64,000 nt of DNA from Chaenocephalus aceratus. Taxonomy: Eukaryota > Chordata > Actinopteri > Perciformes > Channichthyidae. Below the pieces are notes generated by a model. The model ran no database searches and was not told the DNA's origin. It saw only the letters and a program-made list of their open reading frames with translations. Where the stretch lies: positions 37,945,613 to 38,009,612 of the forward strand of contig CM043789.1 of assembly GCA_023974075.1 (NCBI GenBank), read 5' to 3'. This document shows, piece after piece, positions 1 to 12,834 of this stretch (the first letter of the stretch is position 1; the number at the start of each line of letters is the position of its first letter). The translations under genes and the position numbers were made by a program.

Positions 1-3000
1 TGCCGTGGAAGTGAAAGAGCTAAACCTCTGCTTTCTTTAAGAAGCCAAAGCTGGGCTTTTCTTGTGGACTAACGCCCCTCTCCCTCTTTGTGCTCCCAGT
101 GAAAGGCCTGTGGAACGCAAAGGCTAGGTGATCACAGACTTTACTGAAAATGAGACTGAAACAACACATGGGACACCCGGGCTGAACATTGCATCGGTGA
201 AGTCATTTATTTCCCAGGAAACATTACCAAATATAGAGCAGTGGGTTCGCTGGCTCCTAGCCAGAGTACTCGATCTCTCGAGTATGATGACAGCAGTCGT
301 TTTGAATATTACCATCTTTAAAAGCTGTGCTGAATTATGCCTGTTGGAAGACTCAAAGTCAAATGTTATGACTGGTCTCGTGCTGACTCCATCTGAAAAG
401 CAGTCGTGAGCCTGAAGGGTTTCTGGATGAATTGTGGTCGGACCTTGACAGGACTTTATTAGATAATGTTGGAAGGCCCTGATAGCTTCGATAGCAGAAG
501 GACAACATAATCAGCTTAATAAATGATCGGGGAAGACATGACGTCTTTAACTTATCCTTGTTTGTACAAAATCAAACTGTTCTTTCTTAGTATCCGTCAT
601 TCAAGTTTTTACCGTTCTGCACAAGTGGTTTGGAGAGATCTCAAAGGGCACATTTGGAGATGTGGTTTCAAGGCTGGCTGAATGTTTATGAGCTAGACGG
701 ACAGGAAAGTATTGTATTCCGAAAATATATGTACATGGCCTTCACAAGGACTTTTAAAGTAACTTGTTTTTAACGGTTCATACTAAAATGGAAATAATTT
801 ACGATAAAGGATTGTTTCAAATATTGTATTTATCAAGCCGAAGATAATACGTTCAGCATTGTGAGAATGCTCTTTTCCAGTTGAGCGAAAAACACAATAT
901 TGTGCATTCAGAAATATGAGACAGATAATATGAAATACTCTATTTTGAGAACACATTCAAAAATATAAAAAATAAAGAAAACAATTAACTAAAATAAATA
1001 AAGAAAAGGTTAAATAAATATGTAGAAATTGAACAAAGGAGACATGAATGAAATATAAAAGATAAGGGACACCTGCCTAAACATGCCCTATTGTTCCAAT
1101 GCAGTGTGACAGCAGCAAAGGGAAGTTTAAAAACAGATGTCAAGCATGGATACAGGGAAGTAACCAAACAATCTAGAATATCATGTACAATGTTAATCTA
1201 ATCTGTTTACATACTTCTCTAAAGAAATCGATATTCGCTCTCATTTTCCTGCAGATGTACAGATGTCCCCGAGGTTCAAACAGAAGTAGGCAAAAGGCTT
1301 GTTTTCCCTGCTGCTTCCTTCTGGAATAGTGTGCAGAAGGAGCTGAAACTGTGAGAGGTAATAACATGGCACTTATGTTACTGAACCTATTTTGAAATTG
1401 TGCCTGTTATGCATTATCACTGTCATTTTATAAAATGCATATCCACTGGGTACACACAACAAAAGAAAGGTTTGGTGGAGGAGAAAAATACAGGAAGAAA
1501 TGACAGTAACTGATATAAGTTAAAAGGCTTTGCCGCTCAAAGTGACGTGTGAACCCTAAGAAATCCAAATGAGGTTTCATCTGTTGTCCCTCGGGCCTCA
1601 CGATGACAATAGTCGACTAAGTACCCCCCAATTACCAGGTTTTAACCCATTAACACCTCTGATATTCTCCCTGTCCTTGCAGCGGACCCCTCCTCTCTCT
1701 TTATGCAGATGAGCCGTCGGCCAGGTGCAGCACAGAGGAAGTTAGCGCCTCCTAAGCAACAGCGACACACTATATACATGCAAAACGCTGGGCTTAGTCA
1801 GAAAACGTGTGAACACAGGTGTGTGGGAGAAGGATGTTGTCACGGCAGCCACTAATCTGTTTGTCCTGACGTTCTCCGTGTTTGCTGTGAAAGTGTTGAA
1901 TCACAGTATTGTGCAATTAGATGATTTGTGGAAACACATTTCAGTTTTCTAAGAGATTGCCGAGGAAGGATAGAAGACGCTGAAATATGCTGCTTGCAAA
2001 CACAAGCCTGCATTTAGCTGTGCTGAATTGAGCTTCTTTGCTCTTTCATTTGTGTGCACATGTGTGTGTAGGTTGACAGGAAGTCGGTGGTGGCACCCAG
2101 TGTCATCTGAAGCGGAGCGCCTGGCGCCACAGCATCAGGAACATCACTCCCTGGTACCAGGCTCGTTTTTATAAGCACTCACTAAATGACACACAGCTGG
2201 CGGCATGGAGGCAGCTGTCACTGCCGTCACTACGCCCAAACGTGTGTCTTTCCCTCTTTTTCCCTCCTCTCTCACACTCTGGTGTTCAGCTGGGCTGCCT
2301 CCCTTCCTCCTCCCCCCCCCCTCCCTTCAGGGTCCAGACTTCGTGGAGCCGAAGCTGCAAAAAACTAACTTCCTGTAGCTGGTGCTCACTTCCTTTTCTT
2401 TTTGTGGGACTTCCTGTGCTGCCTCTGTGATCAGGCCGGTCCGAGCTGACTCTCTGGGAGAGACTTCCTGATGCACAGACAGCTGGGGAGATAATCCCCT
2501 CTTTTTGCTTCGGTCAGGGTTTTTTTTTCTATCTCTCCTCCTCCGTCTCCAGAGGTCTCCTTTTCCCTCTGTACTGTTTTTCCATTTACTTGGCTAAGCT
2601 GCAGGTTTATTTTAGATATGAGGCAGAGAAAATCTGACCCCCCAGAGATGCATCATCTTCAGAAAAGGCAGACCTAGGAAGGACAACATCACAGGGGAAA
2701 TGAGCCTAGCAGATTCTACACAGCCGAATGATATCAGAGTGAGGCACAGAGCACTGTTCATACAAGATGATCTGGAGAAAATATTATGCAATATCGCACC
2801 AGGCTGTCCCATCCATTAGGGCTGATGTTCACCTCGCCCTCCCCTCAGGCTGCCAGGGGAGGAATGCAGTGGGTGTGGGTGTGCGGGCCCTGGTAGCGAG
2901 CAGAGACTGGCTCTAGTCGGTACGCCAAGGCTGAGAGGAGCCTCCTGTGATGGGGCAGCACATACATGAGGAGGCCTGGCTGGGTGAGCAAGTACAGGCC

Positions 3001-4735
3001 TACACAGAGAAATAGGGGATGAAGAAGTGTGGAGGAGAACATTGCTTGATTTCTGACGCCTGAGATCCTGTTGCAACCCATCGTCTATAAATGTTGTGTT
3101 ATCGCTGAAACATATTTATCTCTCATATTGTGTGTGTTGCCAAAACAGGAACAAATGGACTTCCTGGCAAAAGCATCCATCTCTTTTGCAGCAGCATATG
3201 TCCACCGTATGCTGCTTCCTCCATCTGGCCACCTGGGCCACGGTGACAGCAGAGGGGTCAGGGGAGAGGAGAGAGGGCGCTGTCCTGGGGATAGAGGGTA
3301 AGGGTCGCGAGGTGCCGGCCAACTCAACCTGAAGAGAGGCTCTCGTCTGCGGTGCCACTTCAGCGTCCCCCGGCACAGAGGCCAAACCGTGAGAGGCTGC
3401 TTTGAAGGGGATGTGGCGCACACATGGGCTCCTTACAGACGTTGTGTGTCAGTGGGCTCTATGCTTTGTGCAGCAGACAAACGGGTTTAGTGTGTTGCTC
3501 CTCTGTTTGCATGGCTGCCTGCTCTCATATGTTTGAGGTCCTCTGAGGGGAACGACCTCGCAGGGCCAATAAATAGTTGGGCTGGATAACTGGTGTTGTT
3601 TCACCTGAACAGTCAATCTGCAGTCAAACAAGCCCAAGGGATACCTATTGAAGTGTACAGCTGCTCAAGGTCTGAATTGCCTCAATTGATCCTCACAGAT
3701 TGTATCAAGGTGTCTAGAATCTGAACTATGCAAACGGAACAAGTGAAAGTGCCTTGAAGTAGAAGTGTTTCGGGTAAATATCTGAGGGTTGATCGCTCCT
3801 CGTACAGAGTAACAGCAGCAGAGATACGATCTCAATCCATCATGATTAAGGTGATGTGTTTTTGGGTCTGATTCTAAGGGATGGAGGTGTGGCTCCTGCC
3901 CAGGACGAGGCCTGTTCTCCGGGCATGTTGCAACGGGTTCCCCCACCTCCTCCGCTCTCTGGCCCCGGTCCGCCCGAACGTTCCCTGGAGTGCTGAGTGA
4001 CAGGGGAACACGGTGACCTCTCCACACGTCATCCACTTCCTGAGCTACTGCTGGGCTCTGCAGCCCCACATGGCAGCAGGCTAAGTACACACACAGGAAG
4101 AGGTGACATCTGAAACAGCAAATGCTTTAACAGCTTGTTTGTCGTCTATTTAAGCCGGAGAAAGTGTGTGCATCGTCATTGGAGCATCTGCCAAATAACA
4201 ATATCTAACTGTTGAACTCGTCGTGTTGTAGTGTGAAACTGTGGTAAACATTTGTGAACTGCTCATAAGTTCTCTGACACTGCATGAGAAAAAAATTAAC
4301 TTTTTCCAAAGATTACGACCAGCTGGTCTTCTTATCTAAAAGAGTGAAAGAACAAAGAAGCCACTTTTCAGCTGGGAAAACAAATAGTTCAATAAATGTG
4401 CCAATACATTTAAAAAAAGAAAACACAATTTAAGTATCTGCTTTGCAAGACTTTTTTATATTTTGGTTCCAAATCAATGAACTTGCATGATAAATCCACA
4501 GAAAATAATAATAATAATAATGAATTCAGACACTTTCAAGGTATTAACCAGCTTAGCAGCGGAATGTTTTTTTCATCTAAAAGGAGATGCTTTAGGAGAG
4601 CTCAGGGATGAATGTGTAATGAGCTCGAAATAACCTAATGCCCTTTTTTCTCCCTTTTTCTCTTCTGTGTGTCCTCCCTCCCTCCTCCCCTCTCTGTCTT
4701 TTTTTCTCCTCTTTTGGGAAACATGCCTTTCCCAG
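1..4735. other. No gene recognised
   Basis: Mixed AT-rich and GC-rich single-copy-looking sequence. The short open frames here have no recognisable domain. The AT-rich part (about 540-1050) and the CT-rich stretch (about 2230-2420) carry nothing I can assign. Confidence 0.6.
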
Positions 4736-4858
4736 CTGCACAGCCCCCACAGCGCGAGGCCAGGCCAGGAGCACAGCTGGCCAGACTTGGTGGAGCCAGT
4801 CGACAGGCGCATGGAGCGCAGCCCGCCCAGGGCCCGCTTCCTTCGCAAACATGCCCAG
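4736..4858 (+). CDS. Candidate internal coding exon of an unrecognised gene
   Basis: A 123-nt block (41 codons, phase 0 at both ends) lies between a strong pyrimidine tract with TTTCCCAG acceptor (to 4735) and a CAG/GTGTGG boundary (4858/4859). Read in phase 0 it has no stop and encodes a basic, proline-rich peptide ending ERSPPRARFLRKHAQ. My hand count in this frame gives G+C of about 71%, 54% and 85% at codon positions 1, 2 and 3, the order typical of vertebrate coding sequence, while flanking DNA is much less GC-rich. Against it: all three plus frames are open, the donor is weak and runs into a GT array, and I do not recognise the peptide. It could also be a last exon: reading on gives VWGL and a stop. 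If real, its partner exons are not identified in this window. Confidence 0.4.
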
Positions 4859-4899
4859 GTGTGGGGCCTCTGAGCTGGGCTTCTGATCTCCAACAAACA

Positions 4900-6634
<1,735 letters not shown>

Positions 6635-6638
6635 TTAA

Positions 6639-7293
6639 AGGTCCCATGTCATGGCCATTTCTACTGATCATAATTCCATTGTTGAGGTCTACTAAAATAG
6701 ATTTATATTGCGCAATTTTCCAAACTCACATTGGTTTCTCATACAGCATCTCTGTATATGTGTGTTCACTCTCTGTCCTAAACGGCTTGTTGGAGCTCCT
6801 GCCCCTCCTGCCCCCCCCTCCCTGTGAGCCCAGTGGCCGTCTGCGAGACACAGAGAAACCCAGCCTGAAACACACCCGCAGCCTGGCTGGGAGTTTGTGT
6901 GTGTGCTCAGGCTGAGTTCCGCGGTGTCTCGCTGTCTCGCCGACCCCACACCAGTGAGCCAGCTCACACTGTCCCGCTCCTCGCAGCTGCGAGCCTCGCA
7001 ACGTCCCGCCGAGTGTGTGAGTGTGAGGAAGTTGGTCCAAACGTAACGGCTCCGCGGACGTTATGTCACTATACCCGAAATACGTCACTATACCCAAGAA
7101 GTAAACAATGGAAAAAGAGAAATGTCCAACGAGGCGTTCTGGGGCAGCACAGACAGGTCTTCTCTGTGTTAGAGTTTTACTCGCTACAGGGTGCACTTTG
7201 AGGGTTTGTGACTCTGCAGACCGTTTACATGCATACAAAGCTACATGACACACAAGGGGACGGGTAATAACCAGAAAAGCATGACATGGGACC
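6639..7293. mobile_element. Short inverted-repeat DNA transposon (piggyBac-like MITE), right edge cut by the DIRS insertion
   Basis: The left end AGGTCCCATGTCATG directly follows TTAA (6635-6638), and the right end is CATGACATGGGACC (7280-7293), giving a 14-nt inverted repeat about 650 bp apart. TTAA is the piggyBac target site. The expected right TTAA is missing because the DIRS element begins at 7294. The interior is GC-rich around 6780-7060 with no transposase. Confidence 0.65.
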
Positions 7294-7475
7294 GATAGTT
7301 ACGGCTGTAACTACGGTTCTATGAGTCCCGGATGACCGCCAGAGGTGGTGCTTTTAGCACTGGATATGTCCATCGCACGCATGCGTAGTTCGAGTACCTA
7401 ATAACAACAAAGTCACCTGTGACCCACGTGACTACGGCTACATAGGCTGGCGTCACTAGTGGATCGGTTCCCAGA
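7294..7475. repeat. DIRS terminal inverted repeat, recombinase-proximal side
   Basis: The first 22 nt contain the palindrome TAGTTAC-ggct-GTAACTA. The following 160 nt, from GTTCTATGAGTCCC onward, match the complement of the other terminus closely up to GATCGGTTCC. The unequal ends are typical of DIRS elements. Confidence 0.85.
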
Positions 7476-7515
7476 ATCTTCTCGCGAGCACACAAGAATT
7501 CTGAGTGACCGGAAA

Positions 7516-7617
7516 CTCTGGCGGTCATCCGGGACTCATAGGACCGTAGTTACAGCCGTAACTATCGTTCTATTTCGTCCCTACTGACCGCCAGAGGCGG
7601 TGCTTTTAGCACTGGAT
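7516..7617. repeat. DIRS internal complementary region (copy of the joined element ends)
   Basis: 7516-7566 is the complement of the left tip 7294-7344 (one mismatch in 51). 7567-7617 is identical to the complement of the right tip 14002-14052 (51 of 51). The two halves abut, so this 102-bp segment spells the end-to-end junction expected in a circular DIRS intermediate. Confidence 0.9.
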
Positions 7618-7660
7618 GACTATACCAACCATGTCATGAAGAATCCGAACACTTGCTTAC

Positions 7661-8400
7661 CTAGCTGGAAGCAGCGGAGCTCGGCAACAGGACCACGCCC
7701 AAAGGATGGGGAGTGGCGACATTGACCCGGTAGAACCTGGAGAATGTGCCAGACGATGCCCACAACGCCGCAGCGCAGATGGTCTCCAGGGACACCCCTC
7801 TCAGGGCAGCCCAAGACGTTGAGATGCTCCTTGTAGAGTGACATCTCACCCCTGATGGTGGGGGGCGGCCACTGGCCCCACAGGCATGTGAGATTGTATC
7901 CACAACCCAGTGGGACAGATACTGCTTGGAGAGAGCACAGCCCCTTCTCGTGCCGCCATGGCAAATGAAGAGCTGCTCTGACGGTCGTATATGGGCCGTA
8001 GCACCAATATACGCCTCTAGGGCACGCAGAGGGCACAGCAACTCAGGCGTGCCGTTCTCCTGTGGGACGTTAAAGCGCGCCAGCTGGATAGGCCGATTGG
8101 AGTGGGCTAGTGGAAGCACCTTGGGCAGGAATGCCACGTTCGGCCAGAGGGCAACACCCGAGCAATCGCAGTTCCACCTCAGGCATGTATCGCTCACAGA
8201 GAGGGCATGTAGCTCTCCAACTCGTTTCCCTGAGGTCATGGAAAGCAGAAATGCTGCCTTTAAAGACAGCCACTTAAGCTCCACCTGGGCCAGGGGCTCG
8301 AAGGGAGGAGATGATAGGGCATCCGGCAGCAGGGGCAGGTCCCAAGCCGGAGCCCTCGGGGTGCTAGGGGGATCCTGTCTGGGCAACAGCGTACCCGCTG
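7661..8400 (-). pseudogene. DIRS tyrosine recombinase remnant
   Basis: The enzyme would join the circular DNA copy to the chromosome through a covalent tyrosine intermediate. The minus-strand reading frame (open from 8458 to 7661, with no ATG at its upstream edge) shows PFEPLAQVELKWLSLKAAFL, the first catalytic arginine in SGKRVGELHALSVS, the HSTR box (VRCHSTRSISTSWAALRGVS), and the end motif ASSGTFSRFYRVNV with the likely nucleophile tyrosine. The R-H-R-Y set is therefore still visible and the frame is open for over 200 codons. The N-terminal part is missing: the frame enters from deleted RNase H sequence near 8430. It is the best preserved DIRS domain here, but it is cut off from any intact upstream pol sequence. 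Confidence 0.8.
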
Positions 8401-8429
8401 TCCCAAGGAACACACACATTCTTGCCCCC

Positions 8430-8868
8430 CAGTAGGGGTAGAAAGTGCATGAGTGCAAGCTGCACAGCCCGAAGCTCTAGCACGTTGGCATGGCGTGCAC
8501 CCTCCTGGGCAGACTACTGACCCTGAACGGTCCTGCCTTGCCGTACTGCACCCCACCCTGAGAGACCTGCACCTATGGTGACGGTCTCCTGGCGGGATGG
8601 GATGGCGCCCATGGGCACGCCCATCAGGAGATAGGCCCTGCCCCTCCAGTGTGACCGAGAGTGGAGGCAACACTGCGACACCCTGACTTCCCTGCGCCTG
8701 TGCCACTTGGCGTCCAAGTGAAGGCTGTTCAGCCACATCTGCATGGGGCGCAACGCCAGCGGGCCCAATGGCCCAATGGCCGAGGCAGCCTGCCCAAGGG
8801 CTGAAGGAACTGAATATAAGGCACCATGTTGCCCGGCCCACGTGGAAGTAGGCATCCCTCAATTCCAC
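8430..8868 (-). pseudogene. DIRS reverse transcriptase/RNase H remnant, distal part
   Basis: The minus strand from 8868 shows [11 protein letters not shown], the conserved DIRS reverse-transcriptase block that holds the first catalytic aspartate. Sequence then jumps, in another frame, to the post-palm stretch [19 protein letters not shown]. RNase H start motifs follow (TIGAGLSGWGAV, in place of the usual TDAS start) up to LELRAVQLALMHFLPLL. An in-frame TAG lies at about 8514-8516, and the frame changes before the recombinase. The RT palm with the second and third aspartates and most of RNase H are absent. Confidence 0.7.
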
Positions 8869-8882
8869 AACTGTGCATGTGC

Positions 8883-9961
8883 TGTGGTCCTATTGCAAAG
8901 ACTAGAGCACTTAGTTGGCATACAGGGAACTGCTTTAGGCTGGTTTAGGTCCTATCTATCTGAACGCTCTCAGTTTGTACGTGTTAACGATGAATCTTCC
9001 ACGCAAACCAAAGTTAGCCATGGAGTGCCACAGGGCTCAGTGCTCGGACCTATTTTGTTCACATTATATGCTTCCGTTAGGCAATATTATAAGGAATCAT
9101 TCTGTAAACTTTCATTGTTATGCGGATGATACTCAACTATATTTATCAATCAAGCCTGATGAAATTAATCATCTAAATAAAATTCAAGACTGCCTTAAGG
9201 ACTTAAAAACGTGGATGACCTTAAACTTTTTGATGTTAAACACGACCAAAACTGAAGTTATTGTACTTGGCCCGAAGAATCTACGAAACAAATTATCTAA
9301 AGATATACTAACTATGGATGGCATTAATTTGGCCTCCAGTGAGACTGTAAGGAATCTTGGTGTTATATTTGATCAGGATTTATCCTTTAACGCCCATATA
9401 AAATCAATTTCAAGGACCGCCTACTTCCATCTACGTAACATTGCAAAAATCAGGCATATCTTGCCTCAAAACGATGCAGAGAAACTAGTCCATGCATTTG
9501 TTACTTCTAGGCTGGATTATTGTAACTCTTTATTATCAGGGAGTACCAAGAAGTCAATCAAGTCGCTTCAGCTGATTCAAAATGCTGCGGCTCGTGTACT
9601 AACCAGAGTTAGGAAAAGGGACCACATTACTCCTGTTCTGGCTGCCTTACACTGGCTCCCTATAGAACACAGGATAGAATTTAAAATTCTTCTTCTCGCC
9701 TACAAAGCCCTTAATGGGCAGGCGCCATCTTACCTTAAAGAACTCATTATACCCTACTGTCCTACTAGGGCATTGCGTTCCAAGAATGCAGGGTTGTTGG
9801 TTGTTCCTAGAATCTCTAAAAGTACAATGGGAGCCAGAGCCTTTTCTTATCAAGCTCCACATTTGTGGAATCAGCTTCCAGTTTGTGTTCGGGCGGCAGA
9901 CACCCTATCCGTTTTTAAGAGTGCGCTTAAGACCTTCCTTTTTGATAAAGCTTATAGTTAG
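8883..9961 (+). pseudogene. LINE ORF2 fragment: reverse transcriptase with C-terminal domain
   Basis: The first frame gives [29 protein letters not shown] and [17 protein letters not shown] one-base shift near 9070 then moves to the frame with [16 protein letters not shown], where YADD holds the catalytic aspartates. That frame continues unbroken for about 300 codons through LGVIFDQDLSF, SRLDYCNSLLSG, LQLIQNAAARVLT and LHWLPIEHRIEFKILLLAYK to TAG at 9959-9961. The endonuclease and start of RT are missing through 5' truncation. With a single frameshift it is the youngest-looking coding remnant in the window. Confidence 0.85.
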
Positions 9962-10544
9962 GGCTGATTAGATTCAGCCCCTAGTTTTGCTGATATAGGC
10001 TTAGTTTGTCGGGGGACATCTTACTTCTTCCTTCTCTCTGTCTATACCCGTGTACTCTCATGTTCCGATTAACCCAGCTTCCCCAAATGTCCTTCTTTTT
10101 GGTGTCTATATACGCTGGGATCCGGAGTCATGGATGATCCTGCGGTCCTGTGTCCTGGATCGCGAGCGCTGGATCTTGAGTCGTGGCTGTGGTCCTGGAT
10201 CATAGGTCCTGGATGGATATCCTCGTGGATTCATCTTCCTATTATACACACATGCATTTCCAAACATCTGGACTACCTATGTTGCAAATGTATTATCTTT
10301 TCAATTTACACACGGCATCTATTGCACGTCTGTCCGTCCTGGGAGAGGGATCCCTCCTCTGTTGCTCTCCCTGAGGTTTCTCCCATTTTTCCCTTTAAAC
10401 TGGGTTTTCTTTGGAAGTTTTTCCTTGTACGATGTGAGGGTCTAAGGACAGAGGGTGTCGTATTGTCATACTGATATTCTGTACACACTGTGAAGACCAC
10501 TGAGACAAATGTAACATTTGTGATATTGGGCTATATAAATAAAC

Positions 10545-10594
<50 letters not shown>
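10545..10594. repeat. (ATTG)n LINE tail
   Basis: About 12 uninterrupted TTGA/ATTG units end the LINE 3' UTR, right after AATAAACA. Confidence 0.9.
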
Positions 10595-10599
10595 GGTCA

Positions 10600-10940
10600 G
10601 CATATAGAGTGGCAGCACCTTCAGGAATCTGTTGATTCCTCTGAGGTCCAAGATCAGGTGAAATCCGCCGACTTTCTTGCTCACGAGAAAGTACGCCGAG
10701 TAGAACCCCCTGGGCTAAGCAGAGGGTCTACTGGCTCGATTGCGTCCTTGCACAGAAGGACGGACAACTCTTGGGCCAGAGCTAGGGCCTCTGCCGGATC
10801 GCTGACGACTGTCATTTTGGCCCGGCCGAAGGCTAGGGGCCGGAACTGCGGTTCGTACCCCTGGGTTAAGGTGAAAACCACCCAAGGGTCGGAAGTACAG
10901 ACAGCACAGTAACTGAGCTGCTGCTGGGAAAGTAGCCGAC
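10600..10940 (-). pseudogene. DIRS reverse transcriptase remnant, N-terminal part
   Basis: Minus-strand translation gives SDPAEALALAQELSVLLCKDAIEPV. After a frameshift near 10705 it gives KKVGGFHLILDLRGINRFLK and VLPLYMLT, the fingers region of DIRS-type reverse transcriptases. The sequence is cut at about 10600 by the (ATTG)n tail of the LINE, which lies in the opposite orientation. The continuation (ELRDAYFH) is on the far side of the LINE at 8868. Confidence 0.75.
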
Positions 10941-11049
10941 GACCGTCCCCGAGACTCGTAGGCCAGACCTGGTGACGAGTCTGCAACAATAAGGACATAA
11001 CTCGTCCCCATTCCCTAGACATTAGGGCAAAGGCTTACAGTGATGCATC

Positions 11050-11600
11050 ACTGAGGCCCAGCAAAGAAGGCTCAGCCGGCGCCTGCTGCAGAGAGGTAGA
11101 GAAAGCCAGTATCAGATGCGTGCCGCTGTGTCGTAGGCCCTACAGAGCAGCTCGTTTGTGACCCTGCACTGAGGCCGAGGGCACCTGGCATCAGGAGCCT
11201 GAATTGGGGAGGCGATGGCAGGCTCAATGGATGGCAAGCGACCCAGCCCCACCCTCGCCGGATCCTGCCTGGCAGCAGAGTGGGAGAGGGCCTTGGTGTC
11301 TCTCCAGCCTGCATGGACCTCCCTCAGTTACTCCTCTGAAGGAGGAACAGTGGGAGTGAAAAGGGGCAGGGTTATGCCTGAAAAAGGTGCTAGCCTGAGC
11401 CGAGTCGGCCTGCGGAACCTGAAGCTGCAAGCGTACCAGGGCTGCACGAATAATAGCCGCCATGAAGGCGTCCTCCGTGCCCTGCAGAGAGCTCTGAGCA
11501 GAGGAGTGGGAAGCCTCCTCGGGGGTGAGCGGGGCCCCGCCCCCCCCTTCATAGAAGAGGTTTGTCCGGAGCCGCTAGCGACATGGCCTCCTCAAGTAGA
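11050..11600 (-). pseudogene. DIRS gag-like remnant
   Basis: The minus strand carries, in shifting frames, AAIIRAALVRLQLQVPQADS, ASTFFRHNPAPFHSHCSSFR and, nearer 11130, CPRPQCRVTNELLCRAYD. These resemble the gag-like ORF that precedes pol in fish DIRS elements. Several frameshifts and stops break it. The assignment rests on position (immediately upstream of RT) and remembered similarity. Confidence 0.5.
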
Positions 11601-12017
11601 GGTGTGGCAACCGAAGGAGGGCCAGGCGGCAAGCTAGTAGCCCCCGCACCGGCCCCTGGCTGAAGGGCCAACAGGAGCGACTTAGTCTGCTCCATGACGG
11701 CATCTAACCGACCCACCTTAGAGGACAGCCTGTTTCTAACCCTCTACCTGGGGGGTGAACCCATAGCCATCCCTCCATCAAGTCGTCAGGAACGGTCAGA
11801 CTGAGCTGGAGGAAGTTGTGACGAGGAGAGGTGCCACCTCTGCGACTCTAGCCACTCTGAGCGCCCGAGGCATGAATCTACAGCTCATGCAGGCCGCTTT
11901 GCGTGAGACCCTCCCTCAAATGCTCGAGGCCAAGGCAGAGGGGGACAGCGGTCATGGCCGTCCTCGGGCTCAAGAGAAGCCATACAGGCGCTACATGAAT
12001 GAGCCAGTCTATAGGTA

Positions 12018-12600
12018 GCGGGATGCAGCGTAGCCGGGAGTGGGCGCGAGAACACAGCCTTCCCCAGCTACCTGCTGAACGGAAAGAGTAGAGCAATGCT
12101 CCTACTCGCCGAAAACAAAGAGGGATGTAACTACACCCACGTTACTGGCAGAGGGAGTGGGAGCGAGAGCACTGCCTTCACCTAGCTGGATTAAATAAAG
12201 ACGTTTAACAGGACGGCTTAGCCGGGCTGCTGCTGCTAGAATCAAGCAACACGTCTACCAGGAGCAGGGGCGAGAACACTGCCTTCACTGGTTGAGTTCA
12301 TAACGAATGCCAGGTGCAGCGTACCCGGGAGCGGGTGCGAGAACACAGCCTTCACCGGCTACCTGCTGAACGGAAAGAGTAGAGCAATGTTCCTACTCGC
12401 AGAACAGAGAGAGGGATGTAACTACACCCACGTTACCGGCAGAGGGAGCGGGAGCGAGAGCACTGCTTTCACCTAGCTGGATTAAATAAAGAAGCTTAAC
12501 GGGGCAGCTTAGCCAGGCGGCTGCTGCTAAGAATCAAGCAGCACATCTACCAGGAGCGGGGGCGAGAACACTGCCTTCACTGGATGAGTTAAACAACGAA
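12018..12600. repeat. Two-copy 292-bp tandem repeat inside the DIRS gag-side region
   Basis: The block GCAGCGTA-C-CGGGAG...GCGAGAACACAGCC recurs at 12024 and 12316. It is followed in both copies by CTACCTGCTGAACGGAAAGAG, the TACACCCACGTTAC motif and the TAGCTGGATTAAATAAAG motif. Shorter related blocks (ACCGGGAGCGGGAGCGAGAG) occur near 12660 and 13165. No open frame spans it. Confidence 0.8.
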
Positions 12601-12834
12601 GCTCAACACAACACTCCAGATGTTAGCCAAGTGGCTGCTTCTAACAATCAAAACAATACGTTTACCGGGAGCGGGAGCGAGAGCACTGCCTTCACCAGCT
12701 GAGTTAATAATGAAGCTTAACAGTACACGCAATACGTTAGCCAAGCGGCTGCTGCTAACAATCAAGCGAGATCAAGTCAAACACAAATGTTTAAGACCAG
12801 ACAACTTGCTTCTAAAGAAGAGAACAGCACAGAG

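Larger units (their letters stand above)
8883..10594 (+). mobile_element. 5'-truncated CR1/L2-like LINE inserted in the DIRS element
   Basis: A plus-strand non-LTR retrotransposon fragment of about 1.7 kb. It contains the C-terminal half of ORF2 (see the separate entry), a 3' UTR of about 580 nt with TTGTGATATTGGGCTATATA before AATAAA, and a (TTGA)n tail at 10545-10594. The 5' truncation and simple-repeat tail are hallmarks of target-primed reverse transcription. The insertion splits DIRS reverse transcriptase between the MLT motif (10600) and DAYFH (8868). Clade is by resemblance; the family is unresolved. Confidence 0.85.

Noticed and set aside
3085..3423. Overlapping 100-112-codon minus-strand frames near 3.1-3.4 kb
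   Set aside because: Two different frames are open over the same GC-rich patch, with no domain or splice signals.
8743..8882. Start of the LINE frame extended leftward into DIRS sequence
   Set aside because: Residues before LLQRLEHL belong to the antisense of DIRS reverse transcriptase. The open frame across the junction is accidental.
11215..11637. 140-codon plus-strand frame in the DIRS element
   Set aside because: It is antisense to the gag-like remnant, whose minus-strand frames carry the recognisable motifs.
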